DNA of 47,234 nt, from positions 32,924-80,157 of the forward strand of contig JADGEN010000004.1 in the NCBI GenBank assembly GCA_016744355.1, read 5' to 3'. The notes beneath the pieces were generated by a model, which had not been told where the DNA came from, ran no database searches, and worked only from the letters and a program-made list of their open reading frames with translations. The position numbers and the translations under genes were made by a program. This document shows positions 36,703 to 47,234 of the stretch, piece after piece. This stretch comes from Halieaceae bacterium (lineage in GTDB: Bacteria > Pseudomonadota > Gammaproteobacteria > Pseudomonadales > Halieaceae). Each line of letters begins with the position of its first letter. Position 1 is the stretch's first letter.

Positions 36703-37296
36703 CTATAACACACCCTTGGTTGAGGGTGTCACTCCCGCCATGCGAGGGTCGGCGCTAAGCGCCATACGCAATGCTCGCCCAAATGCCTTGAACACAGTTT
36801 CGGCCTGGTGATGGGCATTTTCTCCGCGCAAATTATCCACATGCAAAGTCACCAGTGCATGATTGATAAAGCCCTGGAAGAACTCGTGAAACAGATCGAC
36901 GTCAAATTCACCCACACTGGCGCGTGTAAAAGGCACGTTGAATACGAGGCCGGGACGCCCGGAAAAATCCACAACCACTCTGGAGAGCGCTTCATCCAGC
37001 GGCACATAGGCATGGCCGTAACGCAGTATGCCCTTTTTATCACCCACGGCCTGGGCAAATGCCTGGCCCAGGGTAATGCCGATATCCTCGACTGTGTGGT
37101 GTGCATCAATATGTAAATCACCTTTGGCTTGAATGCTAAGATCCATTAAACCGTGGCGTGCTATCTGGTCCAACATGTGGTCCAGGAACGGAACTCCAGT
37201 ATCAAAGTCGACCTCACCAGAGCCATCCAGATTTACCGAAACAGTAATCTGCGTCTCCAGCGTATTGCGCGTAACGGTGGCTTTACGATCAGCCAT
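36703..37296 (-). CDS. hisB: Imidazoleglycerol-phosphate dehydratase
   Basis: 197 aa, the monofunctional dehydratase, unlike the bifunctional E. coli HisB. Two copies of the Mn-binding repeat: [20 protein letters not shown] (written in sequence as [10 protein letters not shown]) and [33 protein letters not shown] is also diagnostic. First gene of hisBHAF; GGGAGA precedes the ATG. The hisGDC genes are not in the window, the split arrangement usual in Pseudomonas relatives. Confidence 0.97.
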   Translation of the reverse strand: MADRKATVTRNTLETQITVSVNLDGSGEVDFDTGVPFLDHMLDQIARHGLMDLSIQAKGDLHIDAHHTVEDIGITLGQAFAQAVGDKKGILRYGHAYVPLDEALSRVVVDFSGRPGLVFNVPFTRASVGEFDVDLFHEFFQGFINHALVTLHVDNLRGENAHHQAETVFKAFGRALRMALSADPRMAGVTPSTKGVL

Positions 37297-37343
37297 TTGC
37301 GTATCTCCCCGAGAATATGGGCCATGTGCCCCAAAAGCCGGCC

Positions 37344-37349
37344 ATTATA
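37344..37349 (-). promoter_or_regulatory. -10 box of the hisBHAF operon
   Basis: A perfect TATAAT on the minus strand 48 bases upstream of hisB. No good -35 lies 17 bases above it (GTGAAT), so strength is uncertain. The mutY promoter must lie in the same 112-bp divergent gap. Confidence 0.4.
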
Positions 37350-37408
37350 GAAGAAATGCGGTTTGAATTCACTGGAGGTTTCGCCCTTCGAACATTACCC
37401 TAGCTGGC

Positions 37409-38494
37409 ATGACCAATACCCCACCCCAGCCCGCTAGTTTTTCACAAAAAGTTCTGCACTGGTACGATCAGTTTGGGCGTAAAGACCTTCCCTGGCAAAA
37501 GGATATAAACCCCTACCGGGTATGGGTCTCAGAGATAATGCTGCAACAAACTCAGGTTAAAACGGTTATCCCCTATTTCCAGCGCTTTATGGATACATTT
37601 CCAACGGTAGAGGCCTTGGCAAAGGCTGAGGAAGACCAGGTTTTACACCTGTGGACCGGGCTGGGCTACTATGCGCGCGCCCGAAATTTGCACAAGACCG
37701 CAAACATTGTCTACTCACAGATGCAGGGCAAATTCCCGTCGGAAGTGGAAGATCTTTGCACACTGCCCGGCATTGGTAAGTCTACAGCCGGAGCAATACG
37801 CAGCATCGCCTTTCAACAACACGCTTCGATTCTCGACGGCAATGTAAAACGCGTACTTGCCCGATACAGGGCAATTGACGGCTGGCCGGGACAATCCGGA
37901 ACCCTGAAACAGTTGTGGCAAGTCGCCGAACAACTCACACCGGTGGAGCGTGTGGCGGACTATTCCCAGGCCATGATGGACCTGGGCGCAACCCTTTGTA
38001 CCCGCAGCTCACCCTCGTGCACAAGCTGTCCATTACAGAATAATTGCCAGGCATTCGCGCAGGGGGAGCAAACACGCTATCCCGGCAAAAAGCCGCGTAA
38101 AGCGCTACCAGTAAAGAGCACCACTTTTTTAATGGTGTCCGCCGGCAATGGAGATATCTGGCTGGAACGACGCCCCGGCACCGGTATTTGGGGCGGATTG
38201 TGGTGCTTCCCCGAGCTAAACGCCGACACCTCGGCCAGCGATTGGTGTATAGACATGCTGGGCTTAACACCCCACAGCAGCACACTGTGGCCCAGCTTTC
38301 GCCATACATTCAGCCACTATCATCTGGACATCCAACCGATTCAGCTAAACCTCGCCACCACCCCGGAAACAGTCATGGAAGCACAGCAGCAGCTCTGGTA
38401 TAACATGCGCCAGCCGCCAGAAATAGGCCTTGCAGCCCCGGTTGCCTCCCTACTGGAAAAACTAGCCCAGCCCTCACCCAAAATGGATAACTGA
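37409..38494 (+). CDS. mutY: A/G-specific adenine DNA glycosylase MutY
   Basis: Removes adenine mispaired with 8-oxoguanine. 361 aa. The catalytic core has [20 protein letters not shown] followed by QTQV with the active Glu, and [14 protein letters not shown] (HhH) then [11 protein letters not shown] with the catalytic Asp. The [4Fe-4S] loop is C-X6-C-X2-C-X5-C in [19 protein letters not shown]-terminal Nudix-like domain reads [19 protein letters not shown]. It precedes yggX by two bases. Confidence 0.97.
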   Translation: MTNTPPQPASFSQKVLHWYDQFGRKDLPWQKDINPYRVWVSEIMLQQTQVKTVIPYFQRFMDTFPTVEALAKAEEDQVLHLWTGLGYYARARNLHKTANIVYSQMQGKFPSEVEDLCTLPGIGKSTAGAIRSIAFQQHASILDGNVKRVLARYRAIDGWPGQSGTLKQLWQVAEQLTPVERVADYSQAMMDLGATLCTRSSPSCTSCPLQNNCQAFAQGEQTRYPGKKPRKALPVKSTTFLMVSAGNGDIWLERRPGTGIWGGLWCFPELNADTSASDWCIDMLGLTPHSSTLWPSFRHTFSHYHLDIQPIQLNLATTPETVMEAQQQLWYNMRQPPEIGLAAPVASLLEKLAQPSPKMDN

Positions 38495-38496
38495 AT

Positions 38497-38769
38497 ATGG
38501 CACGCATGATTTTTTGCAGGAAGTACCAAAAAGAGCTGGAGGGGCTTGATGCGCCTCCTTTCCCCGGCCCCAAAGGTCAGGACGTCTTTGAAAATGTCTC
38601 TAAACAAGCCTGGTCGGAGTGGCAGACACACCAGACCATGCTGATTAACGAAAAGCACCTTAGTCTGGTCGACCCGGAGGCAAGAAAATACCTACAGGAG
38701 GAAATGGGCAAATATTTCTCCGGCGAAGAATACGATCGAGCCGAGGGTTATGTTCCGCCATCCTCCTAA
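38497..38769 (+). CDS. yggX: Fe(II) trafficking / oxidative damage protection protein YggX
   Basis: 90 aa, full length. [20 protein letters not shown] carries the conserved Cys7. [19 protein letters not shown] and [20 protein letters not shown] also match the family. It protects Fe-S clusters from superoxide. It sits directly after mutY as in E. coli, pairing two oxidative-stress functions in one operon. Confidence 0.96.
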   Translation: MARMIFCRKYQKELEGLDAPPFPGPKGQDVFENVSKQAWSEWQTHQTMLINEKHLSLVDPEARKYLQEEMGKYFSGEEYDRAEGYVPPSS

Positions 38770-38776
38770 CACCTGA

Positions 38777-39409
38777 ATGCGCTCTGCCATGGGTCATATG
38801 CAAACGATTAATTACAATGGAAACTCCATCACACCATCAAAAATAGTGTGTGTAGGGCGCAACTATGCAGCTCATATTGAAGAGCTGGGGAATGAAGTTC
38901 CGGAAGACATGGTGGTTTTCAACAAGCCCGGTTCCGCCATCAGCAACACTCTGCATTCAAATCTGGGCGAACCCCTACACTACGAGGGTGAGTTGGCGTT
39001 CCTCATCCAGCACGGCGAGTTGGCTGCTGTAGGTTTTGGTCTGGACCTGACCAAACGCGGGCTACAGTCAAAGCTTAAAGATAAGGGCTTACCCTGGGAA
39101 AGGGCCAAAGCGTTTGACGGAGCGGCCGTGTTCAGCAAATTCGTAGCGCTGCCAGAGGACATGGAAACCTTGACCCTGCAGCTGAACGTCAACGGAGAAG
39201 TTCGCCAGCAAGGCGGGGTCTCACTCATGATGTACAAGCCGCAGACTATTTTGCAGGAATTATCCAGGTTCACCAGCCTGGAAGACGGCGATATAATAAT
39301 GACCGGCACGCCACAAGGCGTGGGGGTCATCAAACCCGGTGAACACTTTGAAGCACGCGTTTTAGCGGCAGAAAAAGTTCTGGTGAGCGGCAGCTGGGTG
39401 GCTCAGTAA
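38777..39409 (+). CDS. Fumarylacetoacetate hydrolase family protein (YcgM-like)
   Basis: Up to 210 aa. KIVCVGRNYAAHIEELGNEV, HYEGELAFLI with metal-binding Glu, GLDLTKRGLQSKLKDKGLPW with Asp, WERAKAFDGAA, and IMTGTPQGVGVIKPGEH define the FAH fold. E. coli YcgM and its homologues act on acylpyruvates or oxaloacetate tautomers; the substrate here cannot be decided. ATG codons at 38777, 38789 and 38798 are possible and none has a clear Shine-Dalgarno; the first is given. It starts 7 bases after yggX, so it is probably in the mutY operon. Confidence 0.9.
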   Translation: MRSAMGHMQTINYNGNSITPSKIVCVGRNYAAHIEELGNEVPEDMVVFNKPGSAISNTLHSNLGEPLHYEGELAFLIQHGELAAVGFGLDLTKRGLQSKLKDKGLPWERAKAFDGAAVFSKFVALPEDMETLTLQLNVNGEVRQQGGVSLMMYKPQTILQELSRFTSLEDGDIIMTGTPQGVGVIKPGEHFEARVLAAEKVLVSGSWVAQ

Positions 39410-39417
39410 CTCCCCCT

Positions 39418-40878
39418 CTATTGCTCATACCCGGGTGGCGGTGTGAAAGCGCGATGGTGCTTCTCCAGCAACCTGGCCACTGCCAGAGAGCTGCGATCAC
39501 CAAGGAAAGGCGCTACCAGCTGAACGCCGATGGGAAGACCGTCTTTACTCAAACCAACAGGAGCGGCTGTTACCGGCAAATAGGCGTTCAGCGTCAACCC
39601 CGCCCAACTAAGAATATCAATGTAAGGCCGAGCCTGGCCATTCACCTGTAGCACCCGGGCATGCATATCGGGGTTATGGTCATGTGGAAAAGCAGGCACC
39701 ATAGCGCAGGGACACAACAGCACATCGAAGTCCTGAAAAAAACGCGTCCACGCTGCGCGAATTTTCAGACGCTTCTCATTTTGATGCAACCAATCCCGAT
39801 GACTGAGTGCAATGCCACGCATTTGTAACAGTGGCTGACTCATATCCGTGGGATCGGAAGCCGCCACCATTGCACTGGCGCCTTCAAATACCGCGTCGGG
39901 CATGCCCCCACCCATCTCCGCCATAAGTAGCAGGGAGTAATTAATCTCATTGTCCGCTGGATCAAAATCAGGTCTAGCCTCACTATCTACATGCGCACCA
40001 ATGGCGGCAAGCGAATTCCCGGCCGCCTCAATACTTTTCTTCACATCGTCATCTACGGGGCAAAACGCATCATCTGACCATACCGCCACACGCAGCTCAA
40101 AGGGGTCAGAAAAACTGGCAGGGGGCAAATCCAGTTTCCAGGCGGGCGCATCCTCAGGCATCGGTCTGGCGACAAGATCAAGCGCCGCCTCAAGATCATC
40201 GACACAGGTTCCCAGCGGACCAACTACCGACAAATCACCCTCGCTCAAAACGCCTTCCCCGGGTGGAAGGTGGCCACGACTTGGAACAATGCCAAAACTG
40301 GGTTTGTGCCCGTACACTCCGTTGAAATGGCTGGGGGTACGAATAGAGCCACCTATATCACTACCAAGCTCCAAAGGTGTAAGCCCTGCTGCCAGTGCTG
40401 AAGCCGCCCCCCCTGAAGAGCCACCGCAGGTGCGCTGTGTATTCCAGGGGTTGTTGGTAGTGCCGTAAACCTCATTAAAAGATTGCAGGTCAGAACTCAT
40501 AAAAGGAACATTGGTTTTACCGAAAATATTGGCGCCGGCATCGACATAGCTTTGTACTGCGAGGGCATTTTCGGCCGGAATATTATCCCGGCACTCCGGT
40601 ATGCCACCTACAGTTACCAAGCCCTTGGTAGAGAGTGCGTCCTTGATAGTAAGGGGAACGCCATGCAATGGCCCCCAATCTTCTCCCCGTGCGGCCGCTG
40701 CGTCTGCCTCGTCGGCCCGGGCTAGTGCAGCAGATTCATCAAGGGCCACCACGCAATTAAGCTCCGGGTTAAAACGTGCAACCCGAGCGAGGAAAAACTC
40801 CAGCACTTCTCTGGCGGAAGTTTTTTGAGCTTTGATGTCTTGTGCAATGGCAAAAGCACTGCGATAGAGTAAGTTCAT
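39418..40878 (-). CDS. Amidase (amidase-signature family)
   Basis: 486 aa. The Ser-cisSer-Lys triad is complete: Lys in GVPLTIKDALSTKG, the cis-Ser in CGGSSGGAASALAAG, and the nucleophile Ser in LGSDIGGSIRTPSHFNGVYG. AAGRG-like linker differences set it apart from GatA, and there is no GatB/GatC nearby. The natural amide is unknown. AAGGAAG precedes the ATG. Monocistronic, convergent with the FAH gene across 8 bases. Confidence 0.9.
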   Translation of the reverse strand: MNLLYRSAFAIAQDIKAQKTSAREVLEFFLARVARFNPELNCVVALDESAALARADEADAAAARGEDWGPLHGVPLTIKDALSTKGLVTVGGIPECRDNIPAENALAVQSYVDAGANIFGKTNVPFMSSDLQSFNEVYGTTNNPWNTQRTCGGSSGGAASALAAGLTPLELGSDIGGSIRTPSHFNGVYGHKPSFGIVPSRGHLPPGEGVLSEGDLSVVGPLGTCVDDLEAALDLVARPMPEDAPAWKLDLPPASFSDPFELRVAVWSDDAFCPVDDDVKKSIEAAGNSLAAIGAHVDSEARPDFDPADNEINYSLLLMAEMGGGMPDAVFEGASAMVAASDPTDMSQPLLQMRGIALSHRDWLHQNEKRLKIRAAWTRFFQDFDVLLCPCAMVPAFPHDHNPDMHARVLQVNGQARPYIDILSWAGLTLNAYLPVTAAPVGLSKDGLPIGVQLVAPFLGDRSSLAVARLLEKHHRAFTPPPGYEQ

Positions 40879-41007
40879 CCAGAAGTCTTCCTTTGTTATT
40901 CAAATTGGCAACCAGGGCTATTTAATATACAACAGACAAACAAGGCAAGCTGTGGCTGCTACAATGAGATCAACCGCCAGATCTGGAAGCAATAAAAGCG
41001 CTGACTA

Positions 41008-44000
41008 ATGCAATCCATGATGCCCAATACAATAATTATGGTCATTGCCATTTGTTTGGTCATTTTGCTCCTTGTTGTATTTGTGTTGCTGCGCCGCGAT
41101 TCAAGCGACAAACAACGTGGAGGCAATAGGGCCACATTTTCCAATCCACGCATGGACCTTCTGGCGGGAGCTTCATTGATCCTGGTTTTGGCCGCTATCG
41201 CGTTAATTGCCATCGCCGCCCTGGGTCAGTCGAAAGAACGCCAGCGCCAGCAGGCCGGCGCCTCACTGACCGCTGTTTCCTCCACTATTAACGCGGCGCT
41301 TCGCACTTGGTTACGGGGTTGGGAATCGCAGGCTCAGGCTATCGCGACAGAACCGGCGCTGCAGTCACAGGTTTTGGGCTTGCTACGCAAACAGCCCACT
41401 TCAAATCTATTGGAAAAGAGCCGCGAACTCAGGCGCATTCGAGAAATTGTCATCAGCTACGGAGGGCGACTAAAAAATGCAGGCTTCTTCATCATCTCGC
41501 CTGACTACGTCAATATCGGTTCTATGCGGGACTCCAACCTGGCACAGGTCAATCTTATTGCCGAAGGTCGGGCCGACTTACTCGCCAGAGCGTTCTCTGG
41601 AGAAATTGTTTTAGTTCCGAGTATTCGCTCTGATGTCCCGATAGAAGGCGTCGATGGTACTACCGGCTTCCATGCATCCATGTTTATTCTCGCGCCAATT
41701 CGCCCCAACAAAGATAAGGTGTTGGCTATTCTTGCTCTGCGCATGGACCCCCTCATTGAATTTGGTCGCCTAACCGCTAGCGGGCAGGTAGGCGAGAGTG
41801 GCGAAACCTACTTCGCCAACGATCTGGGCCTCATGATTTCCAGCAGCCGATTCGAGGAGGAGCTGCGTTCCCAAGGTGCATTGGCCCCAGAAATGTCATC
41901 GATATTGAACGTGCGATTGCAGCTCCCTCACACTACGCAAGGAGAGTTAAAACCCGACGCAACTTCTACTACGTTGATAGAAAGCGCAAGCGCTATTTCC
42001 CAACACAATTCAGGCCATAATTTTGATGGCTATAAGGACTATCGCGGTATAGAGGTAATTGGTGTTTGGTCCTGGAACGACGAACTGGGCTTCGGAATAA
42101 TTTCCGAACTGGATCAAGCAGAATCTATGAAGGGATACGAGGGCTTTCGAAATATAATCCTGGGTGTGATGGGGGCAACCGTACCGCTGTGTCTGGCTCT
42201 GGCAGTAGTAGTTTTTAGCATAAGTCGACGCTCTAACTTACAACTGAAACAAGCCAATGAGCAATTGGAACACCGCGTGGAACATCGCACCAAAGAGCTG
42301 GAGGCGCGTGAAAATCGCCTGTGGGACCTCTACGAAAATGCCCCCATCGCCTATGCCTCCATTTCCGGAACGGGTGATATTCTCAAACACAATCTGGCTT
42401 TTTCAAAATTGACGGGTTACACCCGAACTGAGTTCGAGAATACAAACTGGCGCGCGATCACTCAGCAAAAAGACGCCAGCTCTCCGACCGAAAACGCGCA
42501 GCGAATAGCAGCGGGCGAAACCTGCCTGGATATAAGAGTTGAAATATGGCGCAAGGACGGCTCCCCCGTTTTCACCTCGGCCTCCTCTCTCCCGGTTTAC
42601 GCTGATTCCTCGCTCGAAGAAATTCGCATATCACTACTTGATGTGACAGAGCGAGAACAAGCAGTAGGCCTGCTACACCAAGCTAAAAAAATAGCAGAGG
42701 AAGCCAGCCAAACAAAGAGCGACTTTTTGGCCAATATGTCCCATGAAATACGTACGCCTATGAACGCAATAATTGGCATGTCCTACCTTGCACTGCAAAC
42801 AGAACTCGACGGCAAGCAACGCAACTATATAGATAAAGTTAACCGGTCAGCAGAAGTGTTACTGGGCATCGTGAATGACATTCTCGATTTTTCAAAGATT
42901 GAGGCCGGCAAGCTTACCCTGGAAAATATCGATTTTGCTCTACAGGATGTGCTGGACAATTTATCTAATCTCGTCGGCTTAAAGGCCGAGGAATCTGGAC
43001 TGGAGTTGCTCTTTGATATTTCAGCCGACACGCCTCTGGCATTAGTAGGCGACCCGCTTCGCCTTGGACAGATACTGGTCAATCTGGGAAACAACGCGGT
43101 CAAATTCACCAATGAAGGCGACGTAATCATAAAAATTCGCCCTGTTTCCTCTGTTAACGACAAGGTCGTACTTCAGTTCGACGTTATTGATACAGGTATA
43201 GGGATGACGCCTGAGCAGCAGGATCTTCTTTTCCAGCCCTTTAGCCAGGCAGACAGTTCCACGACCCGTACGTATGGAGGTACCGGGCTTGGCTTGGCTA
43301 TTTGTCGCAGGCTCACCGAATTAATGGGCGGTGAAATTTGGCTCTCTAGTGAACCAGGGAAGGGCTCTACATTTTCTTTTACAGCGCAGTTAAGTCGTCA
43401 AAACACCAGGGACAACATCGAGCGCTATGACGTAGCCGAGCTAGCAAAAATGCACGCACTGGTGGTTGATGACAACGGCCATTCCAGAGAAATACTAGAG
43501 GCTATGCTGCATAGCTTTGGGCTGGAAGTTGAGCTGGCTTCTAGCGGAGAGCAAGCCATTTCAATTCTGGAAAATGCAGAACAACATCAGGGTTTCCAAC
43601 TTCTTATCATGGACTGGAGAATGCCCGGTATGGACGGCATAGAATCCATCAAACACATTCAAGCCTCTACACACATCGCGGCACAACCCAAAGTCATCAT
43701 GCTGACAGCGCACGGTAAAGACGACTTGCTGGCAAACAGCGATGCCGTCTCTTCCAGCGCGGTGCTGACCAAACCCGTAACGCCTTCGAACTTGCTCGAA
43801 ACGATTTTGCGCGTAGTCGGTAAAGGGCAAGCGCTCACCACTACTCTTGGCAAGCGAGAGAATCTATTTTCCGATGCTGTACAGCAACTACAGGGTGCGC
43901 ACATTCTGTTAGTTGAAGACAATGAACTGAATCAAGAGCTCGCGCGTGAAATACTCGAAACAAATGGCCTCACAGTCGCCATTGCCCACAACGGTCAGCA

Positions 44001-44895
44001 GGCCATTGATATTATGCAAAGCCAGGCATTCGACGGCGTGCTAATGGATTGCCAAATGCCGATTCTCGACGGCTACGAAGCAACCCGACAGTTACGCCAG
44101 GATCCACGCTTTGCCGATTTACCCATATTGGCAATGACGGCAAACGCCATGGCAGGGGACAGAGCCCGGGCCCTGCAGTGCGGAATGAATGATCATATTC
44201 CCAAACCCATAGATGTCTCTTTCATGTTTGAAACAATGGCTAAGTGGATTCGTCCAGACACTGCTCCTGAACAAACGAATATCCTGGAGCCGCGCAAGGC
44301 AGCCGAGATTAAAATTCCCAAACTTGAGGGCGTGGACATAGAGGCCAGCCTGGATCGATTGCAAGGCAACCAACAACTTTATGTAAAACTACTTACCCGG
44401 TTTTCGCAACACTATCATAACTTCGACGAGCAACTCCGCGACGCTCTGGCCGAAAAAAATGGCGAACCTGCCGTACGTCTGGCACATACAGTGAAAGGTC
44501 TGGCAGGTAACATCGGTGCCAGCGCGCTTGAATCAATAGCAGCGAGGGCAGAAGGAGAACTGGAAGAAGGAAACTGCTCTGATAAAACGCTCGAGTCACT
44601 ATGCCTATCAGTTAAACAGCTACAGGAACAACTAGTCCCGCTTTCTCCAGGCAAGCACGGCCAAATTTCCAGTGCGCAGTTTGACCAACAACAACTGCAA
44701 AAACTACTAGAGCAACTACAAGCCATGCTGAATGAATACGATGCCGCCGTGGGTGAATTTTTTGATAACAACGCCTCCCTGCTGGCATCGGCACAAAGCT
44801 CCACCGAAATAAAACTTCTCGGAAAGACCATTGCCGAGTATGACTACGAACAGGCCGCGCAACAGGTGAGCGACATGATCAGTAAACTCAACTAG
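41008..44895 (+). CDS. Hybrid sensor histidine kinase with two receivers and an HPt domain
   Basis: 1295 aa. Two N-terminal membrane helices (about 5-28 and 52-72) are followed by a periplasmic sensor that looks like a double Cache domain (about 73-378) and a third helix (about 381-403). Then come a PAS domain (about 434-547), HisKA with His579 ([16 protein letters not shown]), and an ATPase with [12 protein letters not shown] and [16 protein letters not shown]1 has Asp869 ([13 protein letters not shown]) and REC2 Asp1014 ([16 protein letters not shown]). A C-terminal HPt has His1160 ([14 protein letters not shown]). All phosphotransfer residues are present. The ligand is unknown. 47 bases before the HD-GYP gene. 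Confidence 0.93.
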   Translation: MQSMMPNTIIMVIAICLVILLLVVFVLLRRDSSDKQRGGNRATFSNPRMDLLAGASLILVLAAIALIAIAALGQSKERQRQQAGASLTAVSSTINAALRTWLRGWESQAQAIATEPALQSQVLGLLRKQPTSNLLEKSRELRRIREIVISYGGRLKNAGFFIISPDYVNIGSMRDSNLAQVNLIAEGRADLLARAFSGEIVLVPSIRSDVPIEGVDGTTGFHASMFILAPIRPNKDKVLAILALRMDPLIEFGRLTASGQVGESGETYFANDLGLMISSSRFEEELRSQGALAPEMSSILNVRLQLPHTTQGELKPDATSTTLIESASAISQHNSGHNFDGYKDYRGIEVIGVWSWNDELGFGIISELDQAESMKGYEGFRNIILGVMGATVPLCLALAVVVFSISRRSNLQLKQANEQLEHRVEHRTKELEARENRLWDLYENAPIAYASISGTGDILKHNLAFSKLTGYTRTEFENTNWRAITQQKDASSPTENAQRIAAGETCLDIRVEIWRKDGSPVFTSASSLPVYADSSLEEIRISLLDVTEREQAVGLLHQAKKIAEEASQTKSDFLANMSHEIRTPMNAIIGMSYLALQTELDGKQRNYIDKVNRSAEVLLGIVNDILDFSKIEAGKLTLENIDFALQDVLDNLSNLVGLKAEESGLELLFDISADTPLALVGDPLRLGQILVNLGNNAVKFTNEGDVIIKIRPVSSVNDKVVLQFDVIDTGIGMTPEQQDLLFQPFSQADSSTTRTYGGTGLGLAICRRLTELMGGEIWLSSEPGKGSTFSFTAQLSRQNTRDNIERYDVAELAKMHALVVDDNGHSREILEAMLHSFGLEVELASSGEQAISILENAEQHQGFQLLIMDWRMPGMDGIESIKHIQASTHIAAQPKVIMLTAHGKDDLLANSDAVSSSAVLTKPVTPSNLLETILRVVGKGQALTTTLGKRENLFSDAVQQLQGAHILLVEDNELNQELAREILETNGLTVAIAHNGQQAIDIMQSQAFDGVLMDCQMPILDGYEATRQLRQDPRFADLPILAMTANAMAGDRARALQCGMNDHIPKPIDVSFMFETMAKWIRPDTAPEQTNILEPRKAAEIKIPKLEGVDIEASLDRLQGNQQLYVKLLTRFSQHYHNFDEQLRDALAEKNGEPAVRLAHTVKGLAGNIGASALESIAARAEGELEEGNCSDKTLESLCLSVKQLQEQLVPLSPGKHGQISSAQFDQQQLQKLLEQLQAMLNEYDAAVGEFFDNNASLLASAQSSTEIKLLGKTIAEYDYEQAAQQVSDMISKLN

Positions 44896-44942
44896 AATAA
44901 ACTACAAACGGATCATTTTTCGTCCAGTCCAGGCATTAGCAA

Positions 44943-45977
44943 ATGAACAATGAAAAATTCAGTATTCTCGTGGTTGACGACACACCAGAAAACATCGATT
45001 TATTGCTCGAAATACTGAAAGACGACTACAAGGTACGCGCAGCCATTAATGGCGAGCAAGCGCTAAAAATTGCTCGCCTAAAGGTAGCACCAGACCTTAT
45101 CCTGCTGGATGTAATGATGCCCGGCATAGACGGCTTTGAAGTTTGTCGTCAATTGAAAAACGACCCAACTACCAGCCACATTCCCATAATTTTTGTTACG
45201 GCAAAAATCACAACCAGCGACGAAATTGAAGGTTTTACATTGGGCGCGGTAGATTACATTACCAAACCTATCAGCCCGCCCATCGTTTTGGCGAGAGTAA
45301 AAACGCAACTGGCCCTTTACGACCAGAACAGAGAGCTTGATCGAAAAGTTCGTGAACAAACCAGAGACATCAACGACACTCGACTAAAAATTATCCAGCG
45401 TCTGGGCCGCGCTGCTGAGTTCAAAGATGACAACACCGGCCTCCACGTGATGCGTATGAGTCACTATGCAAGGGTGTTGGGAATTGCCGCTGGCATGAGT
45501 GAAGCCATGGCAGATATGATGTTGGATGCAGCCCCCATGCATGACATAGGAAAAATCGGAATTCCGGACAGCATTTTGCAGAAGGCGGGCCCACTGGATG
45601 ACAACGAGTGGATTGTTATGCAAAGTCATACGCAAATGGGCGAGGATATTATTGGCGATGACAATTCAGAACTGCTTCAGATGGCAAAAGCAGTCGCCAT
45701 CAGCCATCATGAACATTGGGATGGCGGGGGCTATCCCAAGGGGCTGGCAGGCGAAGATATCCCCATGGCTGGGCGCATTGTAGCGATAGTCGATGTCTTT
45801 GACGCACTGACTTCGGTAAGGCCCTATAAAAGATCCTGGGCTGTGGAAGACGCTCTCACCTATTTACAGGATAATTCGGGCATGCAGTTTGATCCAAAGC
45901 TAGTGCCCCTGTTTGTAGAAAACATCGATAAAATACTGGCCATTAAGGAGCAATATTTTGACCACGCAACACCATAG
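44943..45977 (+). CDS. Response regulator with HD-GYP phosphodiesterase domain
   Basis: 344 aa. REC domain (1-125) with VVDDTPENIDLLLEIL, phospho-acceptor Asp56 (LILLDVMMPGIDG) and Lys108 (YITKPIS). A short coiled-coil linker leads to the HD-GYP domain: HD at 200-201 in PMHDIGKIGIPDSIL, then HHEHWDGGGYPKGLAGEDIP (255-274) with the GYP-type motif. Such proteins hydrolyse cyclic-di-GMP, as in RpfG. With the hybrid kinase upstream it is the obvious output of the HPt relay; that link is inferred. The last 20 bases overlap the moxR gene. Confidence 0.94.
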   Translation: MNNEKFSILVVDDTPENIDLLLEILKDDYKVRAAINGEQALKIARLKVAPDLILLDVMMPGIDGFEVCRQLKNDPTTSHIPIIFVTAKITTSDEIEGFTLGAVDYITKPISPPIVLARVKTQLALYDQNRELDRKVREQTRDINDTRLKIIQRLGRAAEFKDDNTGLHVMRMSHYARVLGIAAGMSEAMADMMLDAAPMHDIGKIGIPDSILQKAGPLDDNEWIVMQSHTQMGEDIIGDDNSELLQMAKAVAISHHEHWDGGGYPKGLAGEDIPMAGRIVAIVDVFDALTSVRPYKRSWAVEDALTYLQDNSGMQFDPKLVPLFVENIDKILAIKEQYFDHATP

Positions 45978-46926
45978 TGCTATCGAATCCATGATGCAGC
46001 AGATGTCTGAGTCTGTCATCGGCCAAGACGAAGTTGTCAGAACCCTTACACTGGCGTTGTTATGCAATGGACACGTGCTACTCGAAGGCCTGCCGGGCAC
46101 GGCAAAAACCCGCTCGATTAAAACTTTGTCGCAAGTTTTACAGGCCGATCTGGGACGCATACAGTTCACCCCCGACTTGCTGCCCTCTGATGTAACCGGC
46201 AATGAGATTTATCAGGACAATAACGGCGTCCACGAACTACAGTTTCAGGAGGGGCCGCTGTTTAACGAGCTAATCCTCGCCGATGAAATCAACCGCGCGC
46301 CAGCCAAGGTTCAGTCCGCGCTGCTGGAAGCCATGGAAGAGCGTCAAATTACCGTTGCCGGCAAGACTTACGCCCTACCTCCGCTATTTATGGTTCTGGC
46401 CACCCAGAACCCCATCGAACAAGAGGGCACCTATCCATTACCCGAAGCTCAAATGGACAGGTTTCTGATGAAAATTTCTGTGGACTACCCCGATGCTGCA
46501 GCCGAGCTAAGTATTATAAAGCTGCTGCAAAAGGAGGAGGGCCAACCCAAAACAGAACTACAAATGATCTCACAGGAGCATATTTTCGCGGCGAGAACGG
46601 ACATACAGACAATGTCTGTGTCACCAGCCGTGGAGCAATACATTGTCGATTTGGTTGTAGCCACTCGCCATCCCGAACGCTTCAGCGAAAAACTTCAGCG
46701 TTGGATAGAAATTGGTTCCAGCCCACGTGCGAGCATTTCGCTGCATCGCAGCTGTCGCGCGAGTGCCTGGCTCGCCGGGCGCGACTACGTCATTCCAGAA
46801 GACGTTCAAAGTGTTATTCACAGCGTGATGCGCCACCGTATGATTCTCAGCTACCATGCTCTTGCAGACCAGGTGACACCCGACGCAGTCATCGATGAAA
46901 TCGTCAATCAGGTAGCAGTAGGTTAA
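45958..46926 (+). CDS. MoxR-family AAA+ ATPase
   Basis: 322 aa from a TTG at 45958, with AAGGAG exactly seven bases upstream; the first ATG is eleven codons in with no such site. Walker A is EGLPGTAKT (43-51), Walker B is [16 protein letters not shown], and [20 protein letters not shown] is sensor 1 and the MoxR-specific stretch. Family members act as chaperones for VWA-domain or metalloenzyme partners. The next gene is DUF58, the usual partner in the BatA/BatB type operon, which probably continues beyond the window. Confidence 0.94.
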   Translation: MTTQHHSAIESMMQQMSESVIGQDEVVRTLTLALLCNGHVLLEGLPGTAKTRSIKTLSQVLQADLGRIQFTPDLLPSDVTGNEIYQDNNGVHELQFQEGPLFNELILADEINRAPAKVQSALLEAMEERQITVAGKTYALPPLFMVLATQNPIEQEGTYPLPEAQMDRFLMKISVDYPDAAAELSIIKLLQKEEGQPKTELQMISQEHIFAARTDIQTMSVSPAVEQYIVDLVVATRHPERFSEKLQRWIEIGSSPRASISLHRSCRASAWLAGRDYVIPEDVQSVIHSVMRHRMILSYHALADQVTPDAVIDEIVNQVAVG

Positions 46927-46932
46927 TCGGGT

Positions 46933-47234
46933 ATGACTGGAGAACAGTCACAAGGTGTCTATGTAGACCTGGCCTCGTTAATGCGCCTGAAATATAACGC
47001 TAGAGGCTTCAGCTACCTGCCACACCAACCCGTTCGCTCTTTGCTAAGCGGGCGTAAACGCTCCAAGCTGCGCGGTCGAGGTCTGGACTTCGATGAATTG
47101 CGCCACTATCGTCCCGGAGACGACATACGCACCATGGACTGGCGAGTAACCAATCGAACGGGCAAACCCCACGTTCGGGTTTACACCGAGGAGCGCGACC
47201 GCCCGGTAATCGTTGTGGTCGACCAGCGTTTACC
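46933..47234 (+). CDS. DUF58 domain-containing protein (partial)
   Basis: 100 codons visible before the right edge, from ATG 46933, six bases after the moxR stop. The reading begins MTGEQSQGVYVDLASLMRLK. It contains LRHYRPGDDIRTMDWRVTN followed by RTGKPHVRVYTEERDRP and VIVVVDQR, the conserved DUF58 core and the start of its vWA-like strand with the Asp. DUF58 proteins accompany MoxR and VWA proteins; biochemical function is unsettled. Confidence 0.92.
   Translation, partial: MTGEQSQGVYVDLASLMRLKYNARGFSYLPHQPVRSLLSGRKRSKLRGRGLDFDELRHYRPGDDIRTMDWRVTNRTGKPHVRVYTEERDRPVIVVVDQRL

Overview
The window is a densely packed chromosomal segment of a gammaproteobacterium at roughly 50-55% GC. No gene is clearly acquired, and there is no tRNA, rRNA, transposase, integrase or CRISPR array. 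Gene order matches Pseudomonas-type genomes in several blocks: rppH-ptsP / lgt-thyA-folA, ygfB-pepP-ubiH-ubiI, zapB-like/zapA-6S RNA-fau, typA-thiI-glnA-ntrBC, secB-grxC-rhodanese-gpmI-envC-ctpA, and hisBHAF-mutY-yggX. The TIGR02449 (ZapB-like) gene before zapA and the ExbB-like/DUF3450 TonB-type pair suggest a marine relative of Pseudomonas such as Cellvibrionales. That placement is inference.

Layout. Positions 1-2000 (minus) hold a DUF3450 protein followed by an ExbB/TolQ-type channel gene cut by the window edge. Positions 2157-4361 (minus) are lgt-thyA-folA. An NRDE-family gene (plus) is convergent with ptsP, which follows rppH (5301-8080, minus). A HAD phosphatase (plus) is convergent with rlmI (minus). 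Then come gcvH, two UbiH-type hydroxylases, pepP and a UPF0149 gene (10294-15094, minus). The divergent zapB-like/zapA/6S RNA/fau block covers 15287-16648. Next are a small membrane protein and ilvA (minus), rpiA (plus), and dtd, typA and thiI (minus). The nitrogen block glnA-DUF4124-ntrB-ntrC covers 23362-28100. It carries a textbook sigma-54 promoter, two NtrC boxes before glnA, and a large nested NtrC palindrome before ntrB. After trmL come secB-grxC-rhodanese (minus), gpmI-envC-ctpA (plus), hisBHAF (minus), mutY-yggX-FAH (plus) and an amidase (minus). The right end is a signalling cluster: a large hybrid histidine kinase, an HD-GYP response regulator, a MoxR ATPase and a partial DUF58 gene.

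Most genes are housekeeping: folate/thymidylate, ubiquinone, nitrogen assimilation, histidine, envelope processing and oxidative-damage repair. Several pairs overlap by one to four bases (GTGA, ATGA, TAATG, TAGTG), implying translational coupling. The same pattern supports an unusual CTG start for envC.

The most unusual structure is a pair of long hairpin elements (8921-9034 and 28667-28798). They share a conserved ~54-nt core and a co-varying inner stem but have unrelated outer arms. Each fills the only large gap found between convergent genes here. Next to the first one, the 3' end of the HAD gene is tandemly duplicated with only synonymous differences in the coding part. No wholly new multi-gene system was identified.
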